The notes under the pieces: model-generated
Database searches by the model: none
The model's input: the letters and a program-made list of their open reading frames with translations, nothing else
Told to the model about the DNA's origin: nothing
From: CAXMMR01 sp963692975
GTDB taxonomy: Bacteria > Pseudomonadota > Alphaproteobacteria > Acetobacterales > Acetobacteraceae
Direction of reading: 5' to 3'
DNA: 64,000 nt
NCBI GenBank assembly: GCA_963692975.2
Contig: CAXMMR010000038.1
Location: 60,370-124,369 of the forward strand
Translations under genes and position numbers: made by a program
Part shown: one piece after another, positions 26,887-35,373 of the stretch
Layout of the letters: each line of letters starts with the position of its first letter
Position numbering within the stretch: position 1 is the stretch's first letter

Positions 26887-27941
26887 TGGACGGCATCAAG
26901 GTCGCCGTCACCGGCGCGGGCGGCTTCATCGGCGGCCGGCTGGCCCAGATGCTCGAGCAGTCCGGCGCCAGCGTGACGCGCCTCACCCGACGCCAGCGAC
27001 TCGCCGAGCCCGGCCGCGCGGCCGAGGCGCTGTCCGGCTGCGCGGCACTCGTGCACTGTGCGTTCGACGCCTATGACGAGGCCGCCAATTTGCGCCTGGC
27101 CGAGGCGCTCGGCTCGGCCTGCGCGACGGCGGGCATCCGGCTCGTGCATCTCAGCACCGCCGCGGTCTACGAGCCGCTGCCCGACGGCACGCTCACCGAG
27201 ACGGCGCCGACGGACGCGCCGGGCACCGCCTACAAGACGACGAAGCTGGCGGTCGAGGCGCGGCTGCTCAGCCTGGTGCCGGCCGGGCTGTCGCTGGTTA
27301 TTCTACAGCCCACGATCGTCTACGGCTCGGCCGGCGGCGCCTGGACCGACGGCCCGGTGCGCGAGCTGCTCACCGGCGAGGTGATGCTGCCCGATGGCGG
27401 CCAGGGCCTGTGCAACGCCGTGCATGTCGACGATCTATGCCGCGCCGCCATCGTCGCCTGCACCGCCGTCGTCCCGTCGGGCGAGCGGCTGCTGGTGAGC
27501 GGGCCGGCGGCGGTCACCTGGACGCAGTTCCTCGGCGCCTACCAGGCGATGCTCGGGGTGGACGCGCTGCGCCTCGAGCCGGCGGGCCGCTCGGCGCCCG
27601 CCGCCATTGCCGCCGCGGCGCCGTCCGGGATCAAGCAGGCGCTGCGGCGGATGGTGCTGAACCGGCTTGGCGCCGCCGGCCGGACGCGGCTCAACTACGC
27701 GGTGCAGCGCCTGCGCGGGCGCCGGGTCTACCGCGCCGAGGGCGCCAAGCGGGCGCTCTACGAGGCGCGTTGCACGGTGAGCACCGCCAAGGCGACGACC
27801 CTGCTCGGCTGGCGACCCCTGCTGGACCTCGCGGCAGGGATGGCAGCGACGCGCGATTACGTGCAGGCGACGTACAAGCAAGGCAAGGGCTTTCAGCCCT
27901 TGACCCGATCAAAGGCGGAGCCTTTGAAATCCATCCCTTAA
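26886..27941 (+). CDS. NAD-dependent epimerase/dehydratase (extended SDR)
   Basis: 351-residue nucleotide-sugar or related epimerase. Cofactor motif VTGAGGFIGGRLAQML at residues 8-23, LVHCAFDAYDE, HLSTAAVYEPLPDG, catalytic Tyr/Lys in AYKTTKLAVEA, and QPTIVYGSAGGAW. The final 20 or so residues (KGFQPLTRSKAEPLKS) are translated from palindromic element F, so the native C-terminus was likely near residue 330 (ATRDYVQATYK). It is the third gene of the GMC-flippase-epimerase set. The substrate is unknown. Confidence 0.87.
   Translation: MDGIKVAVTGAGGFIGGRLAQMLEQSGASVTRLTRRQRLAEPGRAAEALSGCAALVHCAFDAYDEAANLRLAEALGSACATAGIRLVHLSTAAVYEPLPDGTLTETAPTDAPGTAYKTTKLAVEARLLSLVPAGLSLVILQPTIVYGSAGGAWTDGPVRELLTGEVMLPDGGQGLCNAVHVDDLCRAAIVACTAVVPSGERLLVSGPAAVTWTQFLGAYQAMLGVDALRLEPAGRSAPAAIAAAAPSGIKQALRRMVLNRLGAAGRTRLNYAVQRLRGRRVYRAEGAKRALYEARCTVSTAKATTLLGWRPLLDLAAGMAATRDYVQATYKQGKGFQPLTRSKAEPLKSIP
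27880..27932 (+). repeat. Composite palindromic element, solo module 1, copy F
   Basis: Module 1 with an altered first hairpin (AAGGGCTTTCAGCCCTT, both arms changed together) and the standard AAAGGCGGAGCCTTT second hairpin. It is read as the last codons of the epimerase gene. Confidence 0.85.
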
Positions 27942-27978
27942 GCAACGCCACTGACCATTGCGAACCCGGCACGAAGAC

Positions 27979-28017
27979 GGATAGAAGTTTTTTGCTTCTT
28001 TTTTTCAAAAAAGAAGC
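27979..28017 (-). repeat. 39-nt hairpin element, copy 2 (3' of SGNH hydrolase gene)
   Basis: Minus orientation, same sense as the hydrolase gene that ends at 28027. The stem arms are GCTTCTTTTTT and AAAAAAGAAGC, i.e. a G-C pair of copies 1 and 3 is replaced by C-G, then AAAAAACTTCTATCC. Confidence 0.85.
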
Positions 28018-28026
28018 GCTTTCTTC

Positions 28027-29736
28027 CTACCGTATTAGCCGATTGACAACCTCCGCCATGTCGCTCGCCACCGTCTGGTAACCATAATCGGTGAAATGGA
28101 TGCCGTCTGAGATATAGACGTGTTCGTTGCCGATCGCGTTCGGGCCGCCGAGCACGGGGTCACCTGCGAGATCGACCAGACCGTCGGCGAAGTCACGCCA
28201 GCCGCCGGCGATCATCGCATTCAGGCTGCGCCGCTCGGCCTCGATCGCGGGCGTGAAGGAGCGCCGCGGCGTCACCGTGCAGACGACGACGCGAAAGCCG
28301 GTGCGGCGCGCGATCGTGGCGTAACGGCGTAGCGCCTCGAACACCTGGCGACCGGACCGGCCGTTCTGCAGGTCGTTGGTGCCGGCCAGCACCGACAGCA
28401 CGTTGTTGCGCGCATAGGGGTTATAGAGCTTTGACGTGAAGGGGCCGAAGCGATCGACCAGGCCGCCCGGCCCGTCCAACGTCTTGCCGGCCCAGGCGGC
28501 GTCGTAGAGCACGAAGCCGGACGGCAGCAGCCGCTCCATGTCGCGGCCGTAGCTCTGCAGATAGAGGCTGGCGATGCCCTGGCTGATCGAGTCGCCGTCG
28601 ATGACGTAGGTGTCCTGCTGCTGCTGCGGAATGGCGAAGGTCTCGCCCATCGCCTGCAGGCCGAAGAAGCGATCGCCCTGCGAGAGCGGCCGGTCGTAGA
28701 GGATCAGGCTGGACAGCTCCATCATGCCGAACTGGCCGAATGCCGCGGTCTTGCCGATGAAGCCGCCCGTATGCGTCGCCGAGGCGACCTTGCCGATCTG
28801 GCTGAGGCGGTTGCGATAGTTGCTGATGACGCCCTCGGACGAGGCGGAGAGCAGGCCGATCGCCGGCGTCAGCGAGGCGTGGCCGGGCAGCTCGGCGATG
28901 TGCTTCGCGTCGCCGACGTAGAAGTCGCCATGAGCATCCCAGAAGCCGAAGCCGAACGGATCATCGTCGGTGCCGAGCTCAAGCAGCGGCGAGATCATCG
29001 AGGCGTTGTGGAAGCGGCCGGTCCACAGCATGCCCATGCTGCCGCTGTTGAGCGAGACGCCGTCGGGCAGCACCAGGAAGCGCGGCGGCGCGCCGCTGGT
29101 CATTTCGAAATCCCACACGATCGACACCGCGTTGCCGACCCGGTGCGACAGGCGAACGATCGGCCGCGCCGCGGCGACGTCTTGGGTCGCGTCGTTGCCG
29201 TGACCGCTCTGGTCGTACCATTTGGCGACGCGGCACTCGGTCTGGGCGCAGAACCCGGCGAACAGCGTCTCGTCGAGCGCGCCGCTCGGCACGAGGCCGA
29301 TGTCGAGCGCGCTGCCGTCGCTGACGCGCACGACGTTGAGCGCCGGCCCGGCATAGGCTGCGGTCAGCCGCCGGGTGCCATAGGCGGCGACCGGCTTGCT
29401 GCCGCCGATCTCGTCGACCGGCGGCCCGGCGGGCTCCTGGTAGAGCCACACCGCCTGGCCGTGGCCTTGCTCGCGCATCGCCCAGCTCTGGCCGGCGCCG
29501 TCGAGCCAGTGCTGGTCCTGGGCGTAGACCGGCACCGTGTCGCCGGGCCCGGGCCGCCGCTGGGTGACGCTTGGCGTCGGCCCGACGAGGAATGGCGACG
29601 GCGGCGTCGCCGGCGCGGCAGAGACGGCGACGCTGCTGGTCAGCGGCGTTCGGGTCGGCGCCGCGGTTGCAGGCAGCAACAGGGTGCCGCCGATCCCTGC
29701 AGCAACAACAACGCCAGCGCGCATCCGGTTCGGCAT
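28027..29736 (-). CDS. Exported SGNH/GDSL hydrolase with arabinofuranosidase-B-like N-terminal domain
   Basis: 569-residue secreted two-domain protein. A signal peptide covers about residues 1-26. Residues about 115-330 resemble the catalytic/lectin-like domain of alpha-L-arabinofuranosidase B (RRLTAAYAGPALNVVRVSDG, then KWYDQSGHGNDATQ, and a concanavalin-like LLELGTDDDPFGFGFWD). Residues about 375-569 form an SGNH hydrolase: block I VIDGDSISQG (nucleophile Ser), GTNDLQNG (block III) and DGIHFTDYGYQ (block V Asp/His). It probably deacylates or trims the exported polysaccharide. The start ATG is at 29736. A 39-nt hairpin follows in sense orientation. Confidence 0.82.
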   Translation of the reverse strand: MPNRMRAGVVVAAGIGGTLLLPATAAPTRTPLTSSVAVSAAPATPPSPFLVGPTPSVTQRRPGPGDTVPVYAQDQHWLDGAGQSWAMREQGHGQAVWLYQEPAGPPVDEIGGSKPVAAYGTRRLTAAYAGPALNVVRVSDGSALDIGLVPSGALDETLFAGFCAQTECRVAKWYDQSGHGNDATQDVAAARPIVRLSHRVGNAVSIVWDFEMTSGAPPRFLVLPDGVSLNSGSMGMLWTGRFHNASMISPLLELGTDDDPFGFGFWDAHGDFYVGDAKHIAELPGHASLTPAIGLLSASSEGVISNYRNRLSQIGKVASATHTGGFIGKTAAFGQFGMMELSSLILYDRPLSQGDRFFGLQAMGETFAIPQQQQDTYVIDGDSISQGIASLYLQSYGRDMERLLPSGFVLYDAAWAGKTLDGPGGLVDRFGPFTSKLYNPYARNNVLSVLAGTNDLQNGRSGRQVFEALRRYATIARRTGFRVVVCTVTPRRSFTPAIEAERRSLNAMIAGGWRDFADGLVDLAGDPVLGGPNAIGNEHVYISDGIHFTDYGYQTVASDMAEVVNRLIR

Positions 29737-29868
29737 CCGCCACCATCCAGGGAGATCAAGGCGTCTCGATTAACATGCACCGCATGGCCGACCGGAACAC
29801 GCATCCGGATTAGGTGGGTGTAGTCCGACCGGGACAGACACCGCTGGGGTATGTCGGAGGGGAGAGAA

Positions 29869-30026
29869 AAGGCCAGGGGCTTTGCCGCTGGACCCCAGTC
29901 AAGGCGCAGCCTTTAAAATCCATTTGTTATTCGTGCCCCGCAGCGATCAAGCGCCCGCCCAGGACTCCTCGTGATGGGGGTCTGGGGCCTCAGGCCCCAG
30001 CGGGTCCAGGGCAGAGCCCTGGCCTT
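29869..30026 (+). repeat. Composite palindromic element, copy G (shortened spacer)
   Basis: Module 1 (29869-29921), 50-base spacer, module 2 (29975-30026) with CTGGGGCCTCAGGCCCCAG and CCAGGGCAGAGCCCTGG. It overlaps the 3' end of the leftward glycosyltransferase, whose last 30 codons are read from it. Confidence 0.9.
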
Positions 30027-31149
30027 CCTTCTCGCCACCCATCAGCGCCACAGCGATCCTCGCCGCGGCGCTATCCGGCGTCAGCCGCGCGATGCGGCGC
30101 CGGGCTGCCGCGCGCATCGCCACCATCTGCTCCGGCGACGTCCCGAGCGCGCGGTCAATGGCCGCCGCCATGGCCGCCGGCACCGAGGCGTCGAACGCCC
30201 AGCCGGTGCGGCCGTCCTCGACCAGCTCGGTGACGGCCTGGGCCAGCACGCTGCCCAGCACCGGCAGCCCGGCCGCCATTGCCTCGTTCACCACCAGGCC
30301 CCACTCGTCCAGCAGGCTCGGGAACGCCAGCAGGTCGCACTGCGCATAGTAGTCCGGCATGTCCGCATAGGGCACGGCGCCGCAGAAGCGCTGCGTCAGG
30401 TTCGGCGGCAGGTCGAGCGCGGCGAGGGGTGCGGCGAGCTCGCCGTCGCCGAGCCACCAGAGCTCGATCGCGCGCTCGGGATGGGCGCGCGCCCAGGCGG
30501 CGAGCGCCTCGGCGAACGGCACCAGGCCCTTGCGCGCGGTCAGCGTGCCGGCGACGAGCAGCCGGCTGGCCAGGCCCTCGTCGCGCTGCCTCGGCACGGC
30601 AGCGAAACGGCTGACGTCGACCGGCTGGTTGATGCGGTGGATGACCGCGTCCGGCACGCCGAAGCCGGCGACGTAGCGGGCGCCGCTCTCGCCGTTGACC
30701 AGCACGGCGTCGGCGCGCGCCAGGATGAAGCGGCGCAGCAGCATCCGGCCGCGGCCCCAGTTGCGCTCGCTGTGCTCGGAGAGTTTGCACCAGATCAGCA
30801 GGCGGACGCGCGGGCGCAGCAGCTTATAGAGCACCGCCTGCAGGCTGCGCGCGCCGAGCTCGACGGAGATCACCGCATCGGGGCGGAACCACCACAGCCG
30901 GGGAATGGTGTCGTACGGCACGTGCAGCTGCAGCTCGCGCGAGAAGCCGAGGCTGTCGCGATACGGCCGGCGCAGGGTGAGGTTGCGCTGCACGACGACG
31001 TCGAGCGTGCCCCACTCGACGGCCCAGCCGCGGTCGCTTTCCATCGGCGTGGACACCAGCACGCGAAAGGCGTCCAGCCGCGCAGCAAGGCGCTCGTAGA
31101 ACAGCACCCGATACGGCGCGACAAAGTTCTGCAGCAAGGCGACGCGCAT
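29947..31149 (-). CDS. Glycosyltransferase family 4 (GT-B)
   Basis: 400-residue glycosyltransferase. N-terminal domain begins MRVALLQNFVAPYRVLFYER, a common start of GT4 enzymes acting on exopolysaccharide. The C-terminal domain has LLVAGTLTARKGLVPFAEAL, ELWWLGDGELAAPL, LLAFPSLLDEWGLVVNEAM with the EX7E motif, and AGLPVLGSV. The native protein probably ends near residue 370 (AARIAVALMGG); the tail containing GQGSALDPLGPEAPDPHHEE is encoded by palindromic element G. I chose the ATG at 31149 because the upstream alternative at 31194 lies inside the 39-nt hairpin. Confidence 0.9.
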   Translation of the reverse strand: MRVALLQNFVAPYRVLFYERLAARLDAFRVLVSTPMESDRGWAVEWGTLDVVVQRNLTLRRPYRDSLGFSRELQLHVPYDTIPRLWWFRPDAVISVELGARSLQAVLYKLLRPRVRLLIWCKLSEHSERNWGRGRMLLRRFILARADAVLVNGESGARYVAGFGVPDAVIHRINQPVDVSRFAAVPRQRDEGLASRLLVAGTLTARKGLVPFAEALAAWARAHPERAIELWWLGDGELAAPLAALDLPPNLTQRFCGAVPYADMPDYYAQCDLLAFPSLLDEWGLVVNEAMAAGLPVLGSVLAQAVTELVEDGRTGWAFDASVPAAMAAAIDRALGTSPEQMVAMRAAARRRIARLTPDSAAARIAVALMGGEKEGQGSALDPLGPEAPDPHHEESWAGA

Positions 31150-31164
31150 CGGACCACCTGCAAA

Positions 31165-31203
31165 GGATAAAAGTTTTTTGGTTCTTTTTTCCAAAAAAGA
31201 ACC
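31165..31203 (-). repeat. 39-nt hairpin element, copy 3 (3' of BY-kinase gene)
   Basis: Minus orientation, seven bases past the BY-kinase stop. Arms GGTTCTTTTTT and AAAAAAGAACC with a GG loop, then AAAAAACTTTTATCC. Same orientation relative to its gene as copies 1 and 2. Confidence 0.87.
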
Positions 31204-31209
31204 GCTTCC

Positions 31210-33369
31210 TTACTGCTCCAGGTAAAGCCCGGTGCGGCGCTGGGTAATCCCCAAGGTCGAATATCGGCCATACTGGTCGAGATCCACCATCGAGAGCAGC
31301 ACGCCGCCGATCCGCCCGCCCGCCGTCACCACCTGGCGCAGGGCTGCGGCCGCTGCCTGGCAGCGCGTGTCCTGCCAGCGCACGACGAACACCGTCTCGT
31401 CGGCCAGCCGGCACAGATGGCGACTGTCGGAGATCGCCAGCACCGGGGCGCAATCGAGCAGGACGAGGTCGTAGCTGTTGCATAGCACGTGAACGAGCTT
31501 GTGCATCTCGACGGAGGCGAACAGGTCGGGCGCGGTGTTGCCCAGCGCGCCGGCGCTGACCAGGGAGGCCGCGGATAGCGGGTCCTTGCGCAGCACGTCG
31601 ATCAGCGTCGCCTTGCCGGTCAGCACCTCGACAAGGCCGGGGCCGCGCGGCGCGTTGAACGCCTTGTGCAGCATCGGCCGGCGCAGGTCGCAGTCGACGA
31701 TGACGACGCGCTTGCCGCAGCTCGCCATCATGCGCGCCATGGACAGCGAGATCGCCGTCTTGCCCTCGCCCGGCAGCGCCGAGGTCATCAGGATGACCTT
31801 CGGCACGTGCTTGGTGTTGGCCAGCATCAGGCTGGTGTGCAGCGAGCGGATCGCCTCGCCGTAGGGGGTGTTCGGCGCGTCGAGGATGTAGCGCTCGGGC
31901 GAGCGGCGCTTGGTCTCGCGGCGCTTGAGCAACGGCATGACGCCGAGCGCGGGCAGGCCGAGCGTCGCCTCGAGCTGCTCGACGGTGAGGAAGCCGCGGT
32001 CCAGGCCCTCGACGGCGAGCGCGAGCAGGGCGGCGACCAGGCACGAGGCGACGAAGACGCCCGGCAGGATGATGCTCTTCTTGGGGAACGAGGCCTCCTG
32101 CGGCCATTCCGCACCGGAGACGATCTTGGCGTCCGGCTGCTGCAGGCCGCTCTGGATTTGGGTCTCCTTGGCGCGCTCGAGCACGCGGTCATACAGAGCG
32201 CGGTCGGCGTCCGCGTCCTGCTGGAGCGCCCGCATCTCGATCTCGCTCTGGTTGCCGGTGGCGCTCTGCCCGCGCAGCTTGGCGAGGTTGGTCTCGAGGC
32301 GGTGCTCGCTCGCCTGGGCGGAGACCAGCCGCTGGCGCATCTCGAACTCGTTCGGATCGACCGTCGAGGCGCCGGAGAGCCGCGCCTGGGCGGTGGCGAC
32401 CTGGTCCTGGGCGCGGATCACCTCCTGGCCGAGGGTGCTCATCTGCTCGGTGATCAGCGAGGTGGTCTGGCCGCGGGTCAGCCCCATGCGGCGCTGATAG
32501 GCGACGACGGCGTCGTCGGCCGCGACCATCTGCTCGCGCAGCTCGGTCACCCGCTGATCGAGCCAGACATGCGCCTGCGTCGTCGCATCGGTCTTGGCGC
32601 GCAGCTGGTTGGCGATGTAGGCGTTGGCGACGGCGTTGGCCAAGCCCGCGGCGAGCACCGGGCTTTGCGAGGTGAAGCTCACGCCGATCACCCGCGAGCG
32701 GCCTTTGCCGGCGACGTCAAGGCTCTGCAGGAAGCTGTCGACGGGGACCGAGAGCGGGTCGCGCGGCGACACCAGCGGACCGATCAACGCGTCGGCCGGG
32801 TCGGTGGGCGGGGCTGCCGGGGCGCTCGGCAGGGTTGCGAGGAAATTGGCGTGGCCGTGCCAGACGCGGTGCAGCAGCGGCTGCACGGCGTGCATCGCCG
32901 CGGCGGCCTGAACCTCGACGAACGCCCTGGCGATTGCGATCAGGCCGGGCGGACGCAAAGCGGGGTTGAACTCGGGGCGCTTGTCGAGGTGGAAGCGCTC
33001 GACGATGGAGCGCGCGATGTCGCGCGAGCGCAGCACCTGAATCTCGCTCTCGATCACGTCGCTGTCGCCGGTGAGGCCGGAGAGCACCGCCTTGAGGTCG
33101 ACCACCTGCTCCTGCTGCGGCCCGACGATCAGGTCCGCCTCGGCGGTGTAGCGCGGCGTGAGATGGTTGACGGCCAGCAGCGCCAGGCCGTTCAGCACCA
33201 GCACGGTCACGATCACCAGCCGGCTGCGCCGCATGAAGCTGCGGCCGAGGCTGCGCAGCTTGGCGGAGGCGCCCTCGCCGGGGGCGGCCATGACCCAATT
33301 GGGCTCGAGCATCATCGGCCGGTCCGCATGACCGGCTGGCCCAAGTGTCAGCATCGGCGGATTGGCCAT
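31210..33369 (-). CDS. Wzc-like polysaccharide co-polymerase with C-terminal BY-kinase
   Basis: 719-residue inner-membrane protein that controls chain length and export of the polysaccharide. Two membrane helices (about residues 55-75 and 430-450) flank a long periplasmic region with coiled coil (about 230-420). The cytoplasmic tyrosine kinase domain has Walker A SALPGEGKTAIS (about 530-541), Walker A' VVIVDCDLRRP (about 555-565) and Walker B LVLLDCAP (about 635-642). The C-terminal tail has only three tyrosines (QYGRYS, GLYLEQ), fewer than the usual cluster. I chose the ATG at 33369, six bases after GAGGAC, over a start 39 bases upstream. Confidence 0.92.
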   Translation of the reverse strand: MANPPMLTLGPAGHADRPMMLEPNWVMAAPGEGASAKLRSLGRSFMRRSRLVIVTVLVLNGLALLAVNHLTPRYTAEADLIVGPQQEQVVDLKAVLSGLTGDSDVIESEIQVLRSRDIARSIVERFHLDKRPEFNPALRPPGLIAIARAFVEVQAAAAMHAVQPLLHRVWHGHANFLATLPSAPAAPPTDPADALIGPLVSPRDPLSVPVDSFLQSLDVAGKGRSRVIGVSFTSQSPVLAAGLANAVANAYIANQLRAKTDATTQAHVWLDQRVTELREQMVAADDAVVAYQRRMGLTRGQTTSLITEQMSTLGQEVIRAQDQVATAQARLSGASTVDPNEFEMRQRLVSAQASEHRLETNLAKLRGQSATGNQSEIEMRALQQDADADRALYDRVLERAKETQIQSGLQQPDAKIVSGAEWPQEASFPKKSIILPGVFVASCLVAALLALAVEGLDRGFLTVEQLEATLGLPALGVMPLLKRRETKRRSPERYILDAPNTPYGEAIRSLHTSLMLANTKHVPKVILMTSALPGEGKTAISLSMARMMASCGKRVVIVDCDLRRPMLHKAFNAPRGPGLVEVLTGKATLIDVLRKDPLSAASLVSAGALGNTAPDLFASVEMHKLVHVLCNSYDLVLLDCAPVLAISDSRHLCRLADETVFVVRWQDTRCQAAAAALRQVVTAGGRIGGVLLSMVDLDQYGRYSTLGITQRRTGLYLEQ

Positions 33370-33981
33370 GCGGGTCCTCGTCTGCGACCGCCGGTGGGCG
33401 GGTTCCATGTTGGCGGCAAGATAACAGCAACGCCGGGCGGGCCCTGGAATGTATCAGGATTACTCCCTCCGGCGGCGGGCTGCGGCCTCCGGCGGGCGGC
33501 TGCAGCCTCCGGCGGGGCGTCCGTTGGGCTGCGAGAACTTGGTGGACGGTGCATGGCACCGCCGGCGTCGAGCGAGCCGAAATGCTTATCGCGTCTCAAG
33601 AGTGAGACTGTGCATCTACTATCCATGCTCATCCGGAATGAGTGCAGCGCAGCAGCTTCGCGCCAATCCGCCCGAGTACGAACGCAGGCATCCAGCTAGT
33701 GAGACGATGATGGTATGTTGCGACAGTAACGATCATGTCCGATGCGGCGCCTGGTACCATCCTGATCCCAGATCGAAAGCCAAGCCGCGTCGCCTGATCC
33801 AGATGGTGAATGCCGAGGCAGTCGTCACTCAGACCGCCGTCAGCGGGCCGGTGCTTTGGAGCCTCGAGCGCTGGAGAGCCTGGATCAAGCGGCATACCGC
33901 CATCGTCGGTGGTAACTCGGAGTAAGTAGGCGTGGTGTCGGCGTCAGACGCTCCGCCGGCGCTTGATCTCCGCCGAGCGGC
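33370..33981. other. Gene-free 612-base region
   Basis: No gene I can support. Two short open frames overlap on opposite strands (33449-33925 plus, 33629-33895 minus), but neither shows a family, a good ribosome site or a convincing codon pattern. The left part holds a GC-rich direct repeat; the right part (33560-33920) is less GC-rich than its surroundings and marks the boundary between the polysaccharide locus and the next region. Confidence 0.5.
33467..33522 (+). repeat. Imperfect direct repeat, three GCCTCCGGCGGG-like units
   Basis: Three copies of a CTCCGGCGGG core (about 33467, 33488 and 33509), the last two prefixed by GC and separated by GC-rich linkers. It lies about 100 bases upstream of the BY-kinase start. 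Confidence 0.7.
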
Positions 33982-35223
33982 TCAGAGCCGGCGGCTTGCG
34001 GCCCGGATCGCGACGATCGAGACCATGGCCGTAAAGGCCAGATAGAGGCCCGGGCTGCTCGGATTGCCGGTGCGCGCGATCGGCCAGGTGTTGATGAGCG
34101 GCGCGAAGCCGCCGAACAGCGCGATCCCGACCGCATAGCCGACCGACAGGCCGATGCCGCGCCGGCGCATCGAGAACACCATGCCCATGAAGCCCTGCAG
34201 CGGCGCGTTATAGGCCAGGCCGATGACGGTCAGGCCGAGCGGCAGCAGGAACAGCATCAGCGCGTTCGGCCACAGGCCGAGCACCACGAAGCACGGATAG
34301 CCGGCGAGCAGCACGGCGAGGCAGGAGATCACCATCGGCAGGCTGCGGCGCGAGGCGTCAAAACGCGCGGCGATCATCAGGCGCAGCGGCGTCAGGGCGA
34401 TCATGGCGACGTAGAGCAGGAACACGGCGCCGAGCACGGAGCCCGCGCGCACGTGCAGCTGCGTCGTCGCATAGGTCGGCAAGTAGATGATCAGGTAGGT
34501 CTGCGCGGTGCCGATGGCGACCATGCCGGCGGCGATGGCAACGCCGCTCAGGGTCGGCCGGTCGGCCGGCGCCCGGACATGGCGGGTGGCGAGGAACTCC
34601 GGCGCATCCTGCAGGCGGCGGCGCAGCAGCAGGGCGAGGGGGCCGGCCAGCACGCCGAGCCCGAAGGCGACGCGGAACGGCGCGACGTGCGGCGGCGCGC
34701 CGGTTTGGCTGAGCAGCCAGGCGACGCCGGAGGCCAGCAGGCCGGCGACGTTCTGGCTCGTGCCCTGCCAGCTGGCGGCGCGCGCCTCCGCGCCCTCGGA
34801 ATGCTCGATCATCAGCGCCGTGGCGCTGCCGAACTCGCCGCCCAAGGCCAGTCCCTGGATCAGCCGGGCCGCCAGGATGCCGAACGGCGCGACCAAACCG
34901 ACGGACGCCCGGCTCGGCATCAGCGTGATCAGCGCGCCGGCAAGCGTCATCAGCGACACCGACAGCACCATCGCGCGGGTCCTGCCCGCCTGGTCCGCAT
35001 AGGCGCCGAGGATCAGCGCGCCGATGGGCCTTGCCCCGAACGAGACGCCGAACGCGCCGAAGGTCAGCAGCAGGCGGGTCGTCGCGTCGCGGCCAGGGAA
35101 GAAGGTGGCGGCGATTGCGGTTGCGAAGAAGCCGTAGATGATGAAGTCGTAGAACTCGATCGCATTGCCGATCGACGCGCCGGCGATCATCTGGGCGCGG
35201 CGCAGCGGCTCAGCGGACGGCAT
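33982..35223 (-). CDS. MFS transporter, metabolite:H+ symporter (MHS/ProP-like) group
   Basis: 413-residue inner-membrane permease with twelve helices. The MHS signature near the start is clear: GNAIEFYDFIIYGFFA, then FGARPIGALILGAYADQAGRTRAM (the loop 2-3 motif), and GLALGGEFGSATALMIEH. The family imports organic acids, proline/betaine or similar. The frame stays open upstream to a TTG at 35286 inside a tandem repeat; I prefer the ATG at 35223 because the added residues would only be translated repeat. It stands alone and the substrate is unknown. Confidence 0.88.
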   Translation of the reverse strand: MPSAEPLRRAQMIAGASIGNAIEFYDFIIYGFFATAIAATFFPGRDATTRLLLTFGAFGVSFGARPIGALILGAYADQAGRTRAMVLSVSLMTLAGALITLMPSRASVGLVAPFGILAARLIQGLALGGEFGSATALMIEHSEGAEARAASWQGTSQNVAGLLASGVAWLLSQTGAPPHVAPFRVAFGLGVLAGPLALLLRRRLQDAPEFLATRHVRAPADRPTLSGVAIAAGMVAIGTAQTYLIIYLPTYATTQLHVRAGSVLGAVFLLYVAMIALTPLRLMIAARFDASRRSLPMVISCLAVLLAGYPCFVVLGLWPNALMLFLLPLGLTVIGLAYNAPLQGFMGMVFSMRRRGIGLSVGYAVGIALFGGFAPLINTWPIARTGNPSSPGLYLAFTAMVSIVAIRAASRRL

Positions 35224-35242
35224 TCGGCGCAGCCCCCGCTTG

Positions 35243-35322
35243 GCCGTCAAAGGGCCGTCAAGGGGGCTGTCAAGCGGGGCCGTCAAGCGGGGCCGTCAAG
35301 CGGGGCCGTCAAGCGGGGCCGG
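35243..35322 (+). repeat. 13-bp tandem repeat at the 5' side of the MFS gene
   Basis: Head-to-tail units of GGCCGTCAAGCGG (three exact, one GGCTGTCAAGCGG, two shorter variants to the left). It sits 20-100 bases upstream of the transporter ATG, in its probable leader. Confidence 0.9.
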
Positions 35323-35373
35323 CGAGATTGTGGCGCGGCGCATCCGCCTCGCGATCGCAGCAGATCCGGCGTC

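Noticed and set aside
31666..33699. 677-residue open frame on the plus strand
   Set aside because: Antisense to the BY-kinase gene, composition of a shadow frame.
33449..33925. 158-residue plus-strand frame and an overlapping 88-residue minus-strand frame
   Set aside because: No family, weak ribosome sites and the first begins in a direct repeat; not supported.
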